NCBI GenBank assembly: GCA_027532905.1
Contig: JAPZUA010000005.1
Span: 124,001-188,000 of the forward strand
DNA length: 64,000 nt
Reading direction: 5' to 3'
DNA from: Magnetospirillum sp.
Lineage (GTDB): Bacteria; Pseudomonadota; Alphaproteobacteria; CACIAM-22H2
This document shows, piece by piece, positions 21,989 through 30,601 of the stretch. Position 1 is the first letter of the stretch; every line of letters begins with the position of its first letter. A program made the translations under genes and the position numbers. Under the pieces are notes generated by a model that saw only the letters and a program-made list of their open reading frames with translations, made no database searches and was not told where the DNA came from.

Positions 21989-23410
21989 TCAGGCGACGCG
22001 GAAGTTGGTGAATTGCCAGGCGTCGGACCGGTCGAGCGGTTCCGGGAACAGAAGTTCGCGGTCCTGCAAGGGCGTCCAGTCGGTGTAGGCGCCGACGACT
22101 TCGCCCAGATACGGGCGGCAGACTTCCATGCAGCGCGCATGGTCCATCTCGTCCGCTTCGACGAGGCCGGCCTTCGGATTTTCGAGCGCCCACACGATGC
22201 CCGCGAGGACCGCCACCGTGACCTGCAGCGAGGTCGCGTTGTTGTGCGGCACGAGCTTGCGGGCCTCGGCGATGGTGAGGCGCGAGCCGTACCAGTAGGC
22301 GCCCTTGGCGTGGCCCATCAGCAGCACGCCGAGCTCGTCCATGCCCGAAACGATTTCGTCCATCATCAGGCGCTTGGCGGGCTGCATGTGCCAGTTCTTG
22401 CCGGCCACTTCGTGCACCGACTTCACGGCGTCGTCGCACGGGTGGTAGGCGTAGTGAACGGTCGGCCGGTACGTGACGGCACCGTCTTTCTTGACCGTGT
22501 AGTAGTCGGCGATCGAGATCGCTTCGTTGTGCGTGACGAGGAAGCCGTGGAACGGCCCTTCGAGCGGCGTCCAGGTGCGCACGCGCGTGCTCGCACCCGG
22601 GCGCAGCAGATAGATCGCCGCGTCGCAGCCGAATTCGTGGCGGCGGCCGTCGGCGGGCAGCGCCTTTTCGTGGCTGCCCCAGCCGAGTTCGGCGGGCTGG
22701 CAGCCTTCGCCAACGAAACCGTCGATCGACCATGTGTTCACGAACTCGCCGACCTTCTTGGGGCGGTCGGCGACTTGCGTGTCGCGCTCGGCGATGTGCA
22801 CGACCTTGACGCCGAGCTTGGCGGCAAGGCCGGCCCAGCCTTCGCGCGTGGCGGGGGCCGCCTGCGGCACGCCCGTGTCATTGGCGATGTTGAGCAGCGC
22901 TTCCTTGACGAGGTGCGAGACGAGGCCCGGATTGGCGCCGTGCGTGAGCACGGCCGTGGGGCCGCCCGCGTATTTCGTGCGCAGTGCGCGCGCGGATTCG
23001 CGCAGCGCGTAGTTCGAACGCTGCGAGGGCGTGAGCGACGGATCGGTGTAGCCGCCGGCCCAGGGCTCGATGCAGGTGTCGAGATAGAAAGCACCCTTTT
23101 CCTGTGCGAGCTCGATCAAAGCGACCGACGACACGTCGACCGACAGGTTCAACAGGAAATCGCCGGCGGCCAGGCGGGAGCCCACCACGGCGCGGTAGTT
23201 TTCGCGCGTGACGGCGATTTCGGCGAAGTCGATACCGTATTCGGCGGCCACTTCGCGGCCGCGCGGCTCGGCCGTCACGATCGCGATGTTTTTGGCCGGC
23301 ATGTCGATGTGGCGCAGGATGAGCGGCAGCACGCCCTGGCCGATCGAGCCGAAGCCCAAGATCAGCAGACGCCCGCCATAGGCCACATGCTTTTTACCCA
23401 ATGCTTCCAT
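21989..23410 (-). CDS. hss: Homospermidine synthase
   Basis: This 473-residue NAD-dependent enzyme makes sym-homospermidine from two putrescines, or from putrescine and spermidine. The Rossmann motif is ILGFGSIGQG (residues 17-26). Conserved blocks are DTCIEPWAGGY, THGANPGLVSHLVKEAL and CDDAVKSVHE. The ATG at 23410 follows GGGAGCG and gives a normal length. The longer open frame runs into the leader region and looks like shadow. It is the first gene of the polyamine operon with odc, and its long structured leader is described separately. Confidence 0.93.
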   Translation of the reverse strand: MEALGKKHVAYGGRLLILGFGSIGQGVLPLILRHIDMPAKNIAIVTAEPRGREVAAEYGIDFAEIAVTRENYRAVVGSRLAAGDFLLNLSVDVSSVALIELAQEKGAFYLDTCIEPWAGGYTDPSLTPSQRSNYALRESARALRTKYAGGPTAVLTHGANPGLVSHLVKEALLNIANDTGVPQAAPATREGWAGLAAKLGVKVVHIAERDTQVADRPKKVGEFVNTWSIDGFVGEGCQPAELGWGSHEKALPADGRRHEFGCDAAIYLLRPGASTRVRTWTPLEGPFHGFLVTHNEAISIADYYTVKKDGAVTYRPTVHYAYHPCDDAVKSVHEVAGKNWHMQPAKRLMMDEIVSGMDELGVLLMGHAKGAYWYGSRLTIAEARKLVPHNNATSLQVTVAVLAGIVWALENPKAGLVEADEMDHARCMEVCRPYLGEVVGAYTDWTPLQDRELLFPEPLDRSDAWQFTNFRVA

Positions 23411-23535
23411 CAAAAGACGCTCCCGATGTCCTGCCGATTGTGCGAGCCTTGCGCAAAAGACAAAGACAAGTCCGGTCCAACGGGGCCGACCAAAGCGGCC
23501 AACGACGTCGAAATCCGGTTGTTCGAACGGAACGG

Positions 23536-23618
23536 AAAAAAGGCTTCCGCAGCGAAGTCGCTGCATCGGGCGCCGTCAGAACCCGAAAGCGGGCATGACG
23601 ACGCTGGTCCCGATGCAG
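23536..23618 (-). promoter_or_regulatory. Candidate attenuator leader upstream of hss
   Basis: On the leftward strand a rod hairpin occupies 23618-23561. It has a 10-bp helix (CTGCATCGGG with CCCGATGCAG), then an 8-bp helix (CGTCGTCA with TGACGGCG, one G-U pair), and a CCCG-CTTT-CGGG tip. Directly downstream a second hairpin, GCAGCG-ACTT-CGCTGC (23564-23549), uses four of the same bases, so both cannot form together. A T6 run follows at 23541-23536, after seven bases. This is the layout of a terminator/antiterminator switch. The first gene, hss, starts 126 bases further on. The seven-base gap before the T run is longer than in a textbook terminator. The structure was read by eye and the ligand, if any, is unknown. 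Confidence 0.5.
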
Positions 23619-23760
23619 GCGATGCCGATAAAGCGCGGCACCGCCCCCGCGGCGGTTATCCTTTTATGGTCGGAAGGCGCAAAGCCCCGAACTCGGCCGC
23701 AACCATGTCACATCCCCTAAGGTTCACCGGCCCACTGTCGACCGGTTCGTACCGAAAAGG

Positions 23761-23989
23761 ACGCGTCACCGTCGTTGCTTGACCTCGAGCGCTTGGTGGT
23801 CGAGAGGCGTGAGAGCTCTTCGCGAGCTCGCCGCCCTACCTCTTAGCGCTTGCCTCGTGGGCCTGGGGCACGTGCGATTGGCGTCTGAGGGGGTAAATAT
23901 CACAAATGCCCGCGCGCGCAATAGGAAATTGGCCCCGCGCGCAATTTTTTTCGCGGCGGCGGCTCAAGCGCTGCACACGGCCGCACGCT
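23761..23989 (-). other. Distal part of the hss upstream gap, possible promoter and structured RNA
   Basis: No gene is visible here; the gap from hss to the next gene is 579 bases. On the leftward strand a TTGCGC (23921-23916) and TATTTA (23899-23894) pair, 16 bases apart, could be a sigma-70-like promoter for hss, which would give a leader of nearly 490 nucleotides. Inside that leader, 23850-23788 folds by eye into a nested element: AGCGCT with AGCGCT, GGCG with CGCC, and GAGCTC-GCGAA-GAGCTC. I do not recognise a known riboswitch class. Confidence 0.3.
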
Positions 23990-24481
23990 TTATTTGTATT
24001 TGGCACTCGCTGCACGCAAGGCCGCGAGCAGTTCGGATTCGATCTGCCCGCCGAAGCCGGTGATGCGCTGGGCGAGCACCACGTAGAGCGCGTCGATATG
24101 GTGGCCGACGATGACGGCGTTCCAGGCACTCGGCGTCTTGATCTGCAGCACGTAGTCGTGCAGCGATTTGGCGATCTGCGTCAGCAGCGGAAACCGGAAG
24201 GTGCCGCCGAGACCCTTGATGTCGATCGCGTCGTTGCCCACGCGCGCCAGCATGTCGCGCGTCAGGACTTCGCCCTCGGGCAGAGCCGCCAGATCCTCGC
24301 GCAGCTTGCGCAAGGTGGCACCGATGTCGCGCACGAATTTCTCGGAACTCTTCTCGACGACGTTCTGCAGCTTCTGCGTTTCGCCTGCCGACAGCACGAC
24401 GCCGAATCCGGTCTTGAAATTGACCGCGCGTTTGCGCAAGTCGCCCGACGGCTGGATGATCTGGACTTTCGGACCGGCCAC
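23990..24481 (-). CDS. Small helical protein beside receiver gene, unknown function
   Basis: This 163-residue protein is not recognised. It has no signal or membrane segment and reads as mostly alpha-helical. Residues 15-75 hold a charged heptad-like stretch (GETQKLQNVVEKSSEKFVRDIG, then LRKLREDLAALPEGEVL). The C-terminal part has ITQIAK-like helices and the block NAVIVGHHIDALYVVLAQRITGFGG. It lies 48 bases downstream of the receiver-domain gene, same strand, so the two are probably co-transcribed. A role as the receiver's partner is plausible, but only from location. Confidence 0.55.
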   Translation of the reverse strand: MAGPKVQIIQPSGDLRKRAVNFKTGFGVVLSAGETQKLQNVVEKSSEKFVRDIGATLRKLREDLAALPEGEVLTRDMLARVGNDAIDIKGLGGTFRFPLLTQIAKSLHDYVLQIKTPSAWNAVIVGHHIDALYVVLAQRITGFGGQIESELLAALRAASAKYK

Positions 24482-24529
24482 GCAACGCTCCCCAAAAACG
24501 GCGCATCGACGCGATGCGAAGCTGCAATC

Positions 24530-25039
24530 CTACCGGGGCGTCGCGTTCGGGTCCACACCGCGCCGGTCGGGCCCGTTGAAGGGCTGCTGGCGGCGGCGGC
24601 GCTCGGGCCCGAAATAGGTGGGCGCGTTCACGTAAGGGCGCGGGAAGGCGATGATCGCGGCGAGGCGCTTGTAGAGCGAGTCGACCGTATAGGGCTTGGC
24701 CACGAACTCGTTGGCGCCGTGGTCGCGCGCCTCGATCACAAACGGCTCTTCCGAGCGCGCCGTCAGCACGATGACCGGCAAGAGCCGGTCGCGCGAGGCG
24801 GGGTCTTTGCGGATATAGTCGAGCATGTCGATGCCCGAAAGCGGCGTGAGATCTCGCTCGGTGATCACGATGTCGATGCCGCCTTCCTTGATCACGGCCA
24901 TCGCCTTGTCGTAGTCGGTCGCCCGGCGCACGTAGTTCGCACCCAGCATCGCCAGAATGTCGTTCAGCATCTGCAGGGCGAGACCGTTCGGATCGACGAT
25001 CAAAAAACGCACTTTGCTGAAATCGATTTTTTCGGCCAT
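24530..25039 (-). CDS. Degenerate response-regulator receiver protein
   Basis: This 169-residue protein has a CheY-like receiver fold over residues 10-130 and a charged, Arg/Pro-rich tail. The residue aligned to the phosphorylated Asp is E61 (VITERDL), placed by its eight-residue distance to the conserved G69. The acidic pocket also lacks its second Asp (IVDPN, with P17). The switch residues T93 (VLTAR) and K115 (VAKPY) are kept. Glu at this site often mimics phosphorylation, so it may be constitutively active or regulated by another route. No output domain is present. It is followed by the small helical protein gene, with which it likely forms a unit. Confidence 0.8.
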   Translation of the reverse strand: MAEKIDFSKVRFLIVDPNGLALQMLNDILAMLGANYVRRATDYDKAMAVIKEGGIDIVITERDLTPLSGIDMLDYIRKDPASRDRLLPVIVLTARSEEPFVIEARDHGANEFVAKPYTVDSLYKRLAAIIAFPRPYVNAPTYFGPERRRRQQPFNGPDRRGVDPNATPR

Positions 25040-25219
25040 CGCTTCGCGTTTCTTCGGACAGTTTCTGACGTTCTATTTACGGCGGCAGCCCGCAGCATAC
25101 AAGCAACATACAAAACCAGCGGCAAAGCGATGCGCCGCACGGCAGCAAAACTTGAAAAACCGCCCGCCCGGGCGCCTAATCGAGAACCAATCTCAGGCAC
25201 CGGCGGAACGGAGTAGGAC

Positions 25220-26629
25220 TTGGAAAAGACAGGCAAAACCACGCGCACCGAACGCGACACGCTGGGGCCGGTCGAAGTTCCGAGCGACCGCTATTGGGGG
25301 GCGGCAACCCAGCGCAGCCTGACCTTTTTCACGATCGGCGACGAGCGCATGCCGACGGCCCTCATCCGCGCCTTCGGCGTGCAGAAGAAGGCGGCCGCCC
25401 TTGCCAACGCCAAGCTCGGGACGCTGGCGCCCGCCCTGCTCGAGCCGATCCTTGCGGCGTGCGATGCGGTCATCGACGGCAGCCTCGACGCGCATTTTCC
25501 GCTGTCGGTCTGGCAGACGGGGTCGGGCACCCAGACCAACATGAACGTCAACGAAGTGATCGCCAACCGCGCCAACGAGATTTTGGGCGCGGCCTTGGGT
25601 GCCAAATCGCCCGTGCACCCGAACGACCATGTCAATCGCGGCCAGTCGTCGAACGATTCGTTTCCGACCGCGATGCACATTGCCGCGGTCGCGGAAATCC
25701 ACGACACGCTGATGCCGGGGCTCGATCGGCTGCACAACGTGCTGCTCGCCAAAGCAACCGAAATGGCGGGCACGGTCAAACTCGGCCGCACGCATCTGCA
25801 GGATGCCGTACCGATGACCTTGGGCCAGGAGATCGGGGCGTGGGCGCGCCAGGTCGAATCGGCGCTTGCACGCCTCGAGCAGATGCTGCCGCGCCTCTAT
25901 CGCGTGGCGCAGGGCGGGACGGCCGTCGGCACCGGGCTCAACACGCATCGCGACTTCGCAAGCCTGTTTGCGCGCGAATTGACGGGCCTCTCGGGCCTGC
26001 CTTTTGCGTCGGCCGACGACAAGTTCGAGGCGATGGCCGCCCACGATGCGCTCGTCGAATGTTCGGGCGTGCTGAACACGATTGCCGTTGGCCTTCACAA
26101 AATCGCCAACGATGTGCGCCTGCTGGCCTCGGGCCCACGTGCGGGACTCGGCGAATTGCGGCTGCCCGAAAACGAGCCCGGCTCGTCGATAATGCCGGGC
26201 AAAACCAATCCGACCCAGGCCGAAGCCCTGACGATGGTGTGTGCCCAAGTTTTCGGCAATCACACGACTGTCACATTTGCGGGTGCCTCCGGGCATCTCC
26301 AGCTCAACGTGTACAAGCCCGTAATCATCCTCAATGTGCTGCAGTCGATCCGCTTGCTGGGCGACGCGGCGGCAAGCTTCGCCGACCATTGCATTGCCGG
26401 ACTTGGCGCAAATGCCCAGCAATTAGCGCAAAATATCGAGCGGGCCTTGATGCTGGTCACGGCGCTCAATCCGCATATCGGCTACGACGCCGCTGCCAAG
26501 ATCGCACGCTATGCCGATGCGCAGGGAATTACCCCCAAGGACGCGGCAATTGCGTTGGGGCTCGTTTCGAAGGAGGATTTCGAACGTTGGGTGCAGCCCC
26601 TCGATATGCTTGGTCCAAACGACAATTAA
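25220..26629 (+). CDS. fumC: Class II fumarate hydratase
   Basis: This 469-residue iron-free fumarase interconverts fumarate and malate. The superfamily signature [15 protein letters not shown] is present, as are the substrate-site blocks [13 protein letters not shown] and [15 protein letters not shown], and TALNPHIGY near the end. It begins at a TTG: no ATG lies between the family's usual start and the GGAG site five to ten bases before this codon. It is divergent from the receiver gene. With fumA in the same window, the cell keeps an oxygen-sensitive and an oxygen-stable fumarase. Confidence 0.95.
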   Translation: MEKTGKTTRTERDTLGPVEVPSDRYWGAATQRSLTFFTIGDERMPTALIRAFGVQKKAAALANAKLGTLAPALLEPILAACDAVIDGSLDAHFPLSVWQTGSGTQTNMNVNEVIANRANEILGAALGAKSPVHPNDHVNRGQSSNDSFPTAMHIAAVAEIHDTLMPGLDRLHNVLLAKATEMAGTVKLGRTHLQDAVPMTLGQEIGAWARQVESALARLEQMLPRLYRVAQGGTAVGTGLNTHRDFASLFARELTGLSGLPFASADDKFEAMAAHDALVECSGVLNTIAVGLHKIANDVRLLASGPRAGLGELRLPENEPGSSIMPGKTNPTQAEALTMVCAQVFGNHTTVTFAGASGHLQLNVYKPVIILNVLQSIRLLGDAAASFADHCIAGLGANAQQLAQNIERALMLVTALNPHIGYDAAAKIARYADAQGITPKDAAIALGLVSKEDFERWVQPLDMLGPNDN

Positions 26630-26754
26630 CGTGCTATGGTTTTCAGTCGGTCGTGTTTGGTTTACGGGGGAACGACCGGCATCGGAATTTCGAAGGGGAC
26701 TTCGAGAAGCTTGGGGGCTGCGGCCTCATTGGGGTAAAATCGGGGGAGTGGGAT

Positions 26755-27012
26755 ATGTCAGGTTCGATTCGCAAGCGGTCCGTGGTGATCGCAGGACACC
26801 GCACGAGTATTTCGCTGGAGCCGGAATTTTGGACGGCACTCAAAGACATCGCGCGCCAGCGCAACGCATCGATCAACGATCTCGTGACCGAGATCGACAA
26901 GATGCGTGCAGTCAAGGACGAGGCCGGCAATTTGTCGAGCGCCTTGCGCGTCTATGTGCTGCAGGCTTTGACGGGCGGCAACTCGACCATGGGCGACGCC
27001 GTCCCCGCCTGA
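26755..27012 (+). CDS. Ribbon-helix-helix domain protein
   Basis: This 85-residue protein matches the RHH_4 type: KRSVVIAGHRTSISLEPEFW gives the beta strand that reads DNA, then ALKDIARQRNASINDLVTEID gives the two helices. It is likely a small DNA-binding regulator. A GGGGGAG site precedes the ATG. Its stop codon overlaps the presumed CTG start of the Sel1 gene. The gene is too short to be an enzyme, and the C-terminal tail (SALRVYVLQAL) may dimerise. Targets are unknown. Confidence 0.85.
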   Translation: MSGSIRKRSVVIAGHRTSISLEPEFWTALKDIARQRNASINDLVTEIDKMRAVKDEAGNLSSALRVYVLQALTGGNSTMGDAVPA

Positions 27013-27785
27013 TCGGCAAACTACTCGGCCTGGGTTTGGCGCTGGCGGTTTGGGGCAGTCCCGCCGCAGCGTTCGACCGGGACCAGGAATGGGAGCGCGG
27101 TGTCGCTGCCTTCGCGGCTGGCGATTTCGAATCCGCGTGGTTCCGGTTTTTTGGACTCGCCCGTGCGGGCGACGTCGAATCGCAATTCAATCTCGGACAG
27201 ATGTACCGGACGGGGCGCGGCATCCAGCGCGACGTGCTGGAGGCCAAACGCTGGTACGAGCGCGCGGCGGCCCTTGGCTATGCGCCCGCGCAATTCCAAC
27301 TCGGCGTGCTGTGGGAGCGCGGCGACGGCGTGCCGCCCGATCTCGTCGAAGCACGCAGCTGGTTTGCGCGCGCGGCCCAGCAGAATTTCGAACCGGCGCG
27401 CGAAGCGCTTGAAGCCGTCGAACAGATCCTGGCCGGGCGCGGGCGCCCGCTGCGCCAACCGCCCGCAACGGCCGCAACCGAAAACGCCGCCCCGCGCCCG
27501 AATCCGCCGGCCCGCCCCGGCCAGAATAGTCCGGGCCAGACCAGCCCGACGGCCGCAGCTCCGACCCCGCCAGCGCCAGCGGCTGCTCCGGCACGCGCGG
27601 CAAACCAGCCCGCACCGGCGGCGCGCACCGCTGCACAAACGACAACGCCGCCCGCAACCTCGCAACGTCGCGAGCCGGCCGGCGGCTGGCCCACAAGTGC
27701 CGGTGCGATCGCGCCGACACTTACCGTGCCGGCGACGGCCGCCCCTGCCCCGGTGCCTGCCCAGGGGCCTGCAGTAGCAAATTGA
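27009..27785 (+). CDS. Exported Sel1-repeat protein, probable CTG start
   Basis: This protein of about 258 residues has a signal peptide (IGKLLGLGLALAVWGSPAAAF) and Sel1/TPR-like repeats at about residues 30-140 (SQFNLGQMYRTGRGIQRDV, then AQFQLGVLWERGDGVPPDL). A long Pro/Ala/Thr-rich tail follows. Sel1 repeats bind proteins. The start is uncertain: the frame has no ATG, GTG or TTG before the signal peptide. A CTG at 27009 overlaps the previous gene's stop as CTGA and would begin a complete signal peptide. A TTG at 27036 would cut it. The end overlaps the convergent AsmA gene by 65 bases. Confidence 0.7.
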   Translation: MIGKLLGLGLALAVWGSPAAAFDRDQEWERGVAAFAAGDFESAWFRFFGLARAGDVESQFNLGQMYRTGRGIQRDVLEAKRWYERAAALGYAPAQFQLGVLWERGDGVPPDLVEARSWFARAAQQNFEPAREALEAVEQILAGRGRPLRQPPATAATENAAPRPNPPARPGQNSPGQTSPTAAAPTPPAPAAAPARAANQPAPAARTAAQTTTPPATSQRREPAGGWPTSAGAIAPTLTVPATAAPAPVPAQGPAVAN

Positions 27786-29823
27786 CGCGCGGCCGGTCGG
27801 CGGCCCCGGCCAAGCCCACCACGGCGCGCGGCGCGTTTGCGGCGGCGCTCAAACCGAACGCCAGATCCAATCGCCAATTCGCGATGTCGAAATCGCCGAC
27901 GAGATCGCCCGCGAGTTCGCGTGTCCCGCCGCGCAAGGCAAGGCGCGTATCAGTTGTGCGCGCCACACCCTTGGCGACGGTCCAGCTGCCGGCAAGATTG
28001 CGAAAATCGCTGCGCCCGCCGCGCGCGAGCAGGCGGCCAAGCTCGAGCAGATCGGGTGCCCGCCCGCCGCTGGCGAGCCGGTCGGCAATGCCGGAAAACT
28101 CGACGCCTTCGATCGAGCCTGTGGGTGCCGACATGCGGATCTGACCGGCGAGCCCCGCCGCCATTTCGGCCGCATCGCGCCCGGCCGTTGCAAGACGGCC
28201 CGACAGGCTCAACGGCCCGCGCAAGCTTTGCGGATTGCCGAACAGTGCGGCAAGGCGCGCGAGCTCGGCGTCGACAAGCGCAAACTCGACGGCGAGATCG
28301 GGACGCGGACCGCCGGTGAGGCGCATCGCAGCCTCGAGCCGTCCACCCCAAAAGCCGCCGACGAGCCGCGTGACCGTCAGGCCGTCGGGCGCAAAGGTCG
28401 CGGCGAGTTGGGCATCGGCCAAACTGAACGCATCGAACACCAGCGTGCGCGCGGCCAGGGCGAGATCGAAACGGCTGCCGCCGACAAGATCGAACTGCAG
28501 CGGCGTGCGCGCCCAGCCGCCGGGACCAGGCGGCGGCGGTTGGGCGGCGGCGGCGGCGCGCGCGGTTTGGCTGCGCGTCAAAAGCGGGCCGCGTTCGGGC
28601 GGGGCTGTCGCAGCCCGCGCAAAAAACGGCCCGAGATCGATGCGGTCGCCATTCAATTGCGCGCGCAATCGGCCGTCACGGAATGAAACTGCCCCGGTCG
28701 CCCGCTGGCCTGCGAGCGACAATTCGAGCGGGCTCAGCACTGCACTCTCGGTGGCGGGATCGACCGCAAGACGCCCGCGCATCGACAAAGCGCCCAGATG
28801 CCGCGCCACGTCAAGGCCGAGGCCGCGCAAGAACCGCGTCGCATCGGGCGCTTGCAGATCGAGCTGGCCGTCGCGCACGCGCAATTGGGCACCGGCAAAA
28901 GCGCGGACCGCTAACTCGTCGATGGCAAGCGTGTCGCCGGTGCGGGCGGCCGCCAGCACGATCCCTTCGGCCTCCCCGCCCGCCCAGCCAAGCCGCGCGA
29001 GGCGGATGCGCAGATCGAGATCGCCCATCGGCAATGCTGCCGCAAGGGCCGCAAGACCGGCCAGATCCGTGTCGGTCACACGCAGGTCGAGGGCGGTGCG
29101 CCCGGCTTCTTGCTGCAAAGCCCCGCTCGCCGCCAACAGACCGCCGCCGAGCTCGAACGCGGCGATGTCGAGCAGCGTGGTGCTCGCGCGCAGCGATCCT
29201 GCCACCGTGCCCAGCGCCGCGACGGGCCCTTCGAAGCGCGCCTCGAGAATATTCTCGCGCGGATCGTAGCTGCCCGCGAGCTTAAGCGGCGACACGCCCG
29301 CGAGCGCAAGGTCGACCGCGACATTCGATGCTTGCCAAGCGACTTCGCCGGTCGCCGCCAGATCGCCCCATTGCACGGCGACCTTCGCGCCCTCGCCCAC
29401 GACCGCGACGGCGCGGCCGGCAAGCGTGCCTTCGATGCGCCACGCAGCGCCCGACGCCGCCCGTTCGAACGCGACCCCGTCGCCCGCAAAACGCAGGCGC
29501 TCGGCATCGCCCGAAATCTGCCCGGCCCGGCCGAACAGTTCGGCCGTACCCGCAAGTGCTGTGCCGGTCGCCGCCACGTCGCCAAGCCAGCCGACAGCCC
29601 CCAGCTCGATGCGCGCCACATGCAGTGTGCCGGGCCAGCCGTAATCGTAGGCAACCGGCCCCGCCACACGCGCAGGCTGGCCGACGGCTGCCCCGAGCCG
29701 TTCGGCAAGCAGGTCGGCTTCGCGCGCGGGGTCCGGCAGCAGCAACGCGACCGCGGCACCTGCAAGGGCCACGAGCCCCACAAGCCCAAAACCGGCCTTT
29801 TGGATGCGATTCATGGCGCGCAT
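27721..29823 (-). CDS. AsmA-family envelope protein
   Basis: This 700-residue protein has an N-terminal membrane anchor or signal (residues 11-28) and a long beta-rich body of the AsmA/YhjG kind. The C-terminal AsmA_2-like part contains GGFWGGRLEAAMRLTG and GPLSLSGRLATAGRD, and the run GVEFSGIADRLASGG follows. AsmA-like proteins move or bind phospholipids or assist outer-membrane assembly. The first residues could also start at M4. The Ala/Gly-rich body has no enzyme motifs. It converges with the Sel1 gene and is divergent from terC. Confidence 0.85.
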   Translation of the reverse strand: MRAMNRIQKAGFGLVGLVALAGAAVALLLPDPAREADLLAERLGAAVGQPARVAGPVAYDYGWPGTLHVARIELGAVGWLGDVAATGTALAGTAELFGRAGQISGDAERLRFAGDGVAFERAASGAAWRIEGTLAGRAVAVVGEGAKVAVQWGDLAATGEVAWQASNVAVDLALAGVSPLKLAGSYDPRENILEARFEGPVAALGTVAGSLRASTTLLDIAAFELGGGLLAASGALQQEAGRTALDLRVTDTDLAGLAALAAALPMGDLDLRIRLARLGWAGGEAEGIVLAAARTGDTLAIDELAVRAFAGAQLRVRDGQLDLQAPDATRFLRGLGLDVARHLGALSMRGRLAVDPATESAVLSPLELSLAGQRATGAVSFRDGRLRAQLNGDRIDLGPFFARAATAPPERGPLLTRSQTARAAAAAQPPPPGPGGWARTPLQFDLVGGSRFDLALAARTLVFDAFSLADAQLAATFAPDGLTVTRLVGGFWGGRLEAAMRLTGGPRPDLAVEFALVDAELARLAALFGNPQSLRGPLSLSGRLATAGRDAAEMAAGLAGQIRMSAPTGSIEGVEFSGIADRLASGGRAPDLLELGRLLARGGRSDFRNLAGSWTVAKGVARTTDTRLALRGGTRELAGDLVGDFDIANWRLDLAFGLSAAANAPRAVVGLAGAADRPRVNLLLQAPGQAPGQGRPSPAR

Positions 29824-29944
29824 CCTTCCCGATTTCGGCCCCAGCCGCTACCCCAGAAACGCGCTGGGGAAAGAGGCTGGCAATGGCAGCCGCCGCCGTG
29901 CTATCGAGCGGGACAATCTACAAGAGCCGAAAGCAAAAAACGCC

Positions 29945-30601
29945 ATGCTGGAAGATTTTCTTGCCTCGTTTACGCCGGATGCCTTCGTGGCTTTGGGCAC
30001 GGTCATCATGATCGACCTGGTGCTCGCAGGCGACAATGCGGTCGTGATCGGCATGGCGGCTGCGGGCCTTCCGGCCGAGCAGCGCAACAAGGTACTGCTG
30101 ATCGGCATCGCGGCCGCAACGGTGCTGCGCATTGCGTTTGCGAGCGTCACCACGCAGCTTTTGGGCATCGTCGGGCTGCTTTTTGCGGGCGGCGTGCTGC
30201 TGCTGTGGGTATCGTGGAAACTGTGGCGCGAAATCCGCGAGCAGGGCCGCCACGACGCCGAAGAAGGCGAGCGCGTGCTCGAAGGCCAGGAACCCGATGC
30301 CGGCACGCCGCGCAAGACGCTGCGCCAGGCCGTGATCCAGATCATCGTCGCCGACGTGTCGATGTCGCTCGACAACGTGCTGGCCGTGGCCGGTGCGTCG
30401 CGCGACCATCCTTACGTGCTGATTATCGGGCTCGCCGTGTCGGTGGTGCTGATGGGCGTCGCGGCCGTCGCGATCGCGAACCTGCTGCAGAAGCACAAAT
30501 GGATCGCCTATGTCGGCTTCGCGCTGATCCTTTATGTCGCGTTGCAGATGATGTGGGACGGCGGGCACGAGATCTACAGAACGATCGGCGTTCCCGCTTA
30601 G
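29945..30601 (+). CDS. TerC-family integral membrane protein
   Basis: This 218-residue multi-pass protein has about six to seven membrane segments. The two TerC motifs are present: IDLVLAGDNAVVIGMAA near residue 24 and VADVSMSLDNVLAVAGAS near residue 140, each with acidic residues inside the membrane. A hydrophilic loop (about residues 95-130) is rich in Glu. TerC/YjbE-type members are linked to manganese or calcium export. The ATG at 29945 is chosen over an open upstream frame because the membrane topology starts there. Its stop overlaps the stop of the convergent hydratase gene. Confidence 0.88.
   Translation: MLEDFLASFTPDAFVALGTVIMIDLVLAGDNAVVIGMAAAGLPAEQRNKVLLIGIAAATVLRIAFASVTTQLLGIVGLLFAGGVLLLWVSWKLWREIREQGRHDAEEGERVLEGQEPDAGTPRKTLRQAVIQIIVADVSMSLDNVLAVAGASRDHPYVLIIGLAVSVVLMGVAAVAIANLLQKHKWIAYVGFALILYVALQMMWDGGHEIYRTIGVPA

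Noticed and set aside
23780-23960. Possible 6S or SRP RNA in the gap upstream of hss
   Set aside because: A hairpin-rich stretch suggested it, but the central bubble of 6S and the conserved SRP loop were not found.
26649-26679. CGGTCGT / ACGACCG inverted repeat between fumC and the ribbon-helix-helix gene
   Set aside because: The 7-bp stem with a 17-base loop and no T run is too weak to call a terminator or operator.
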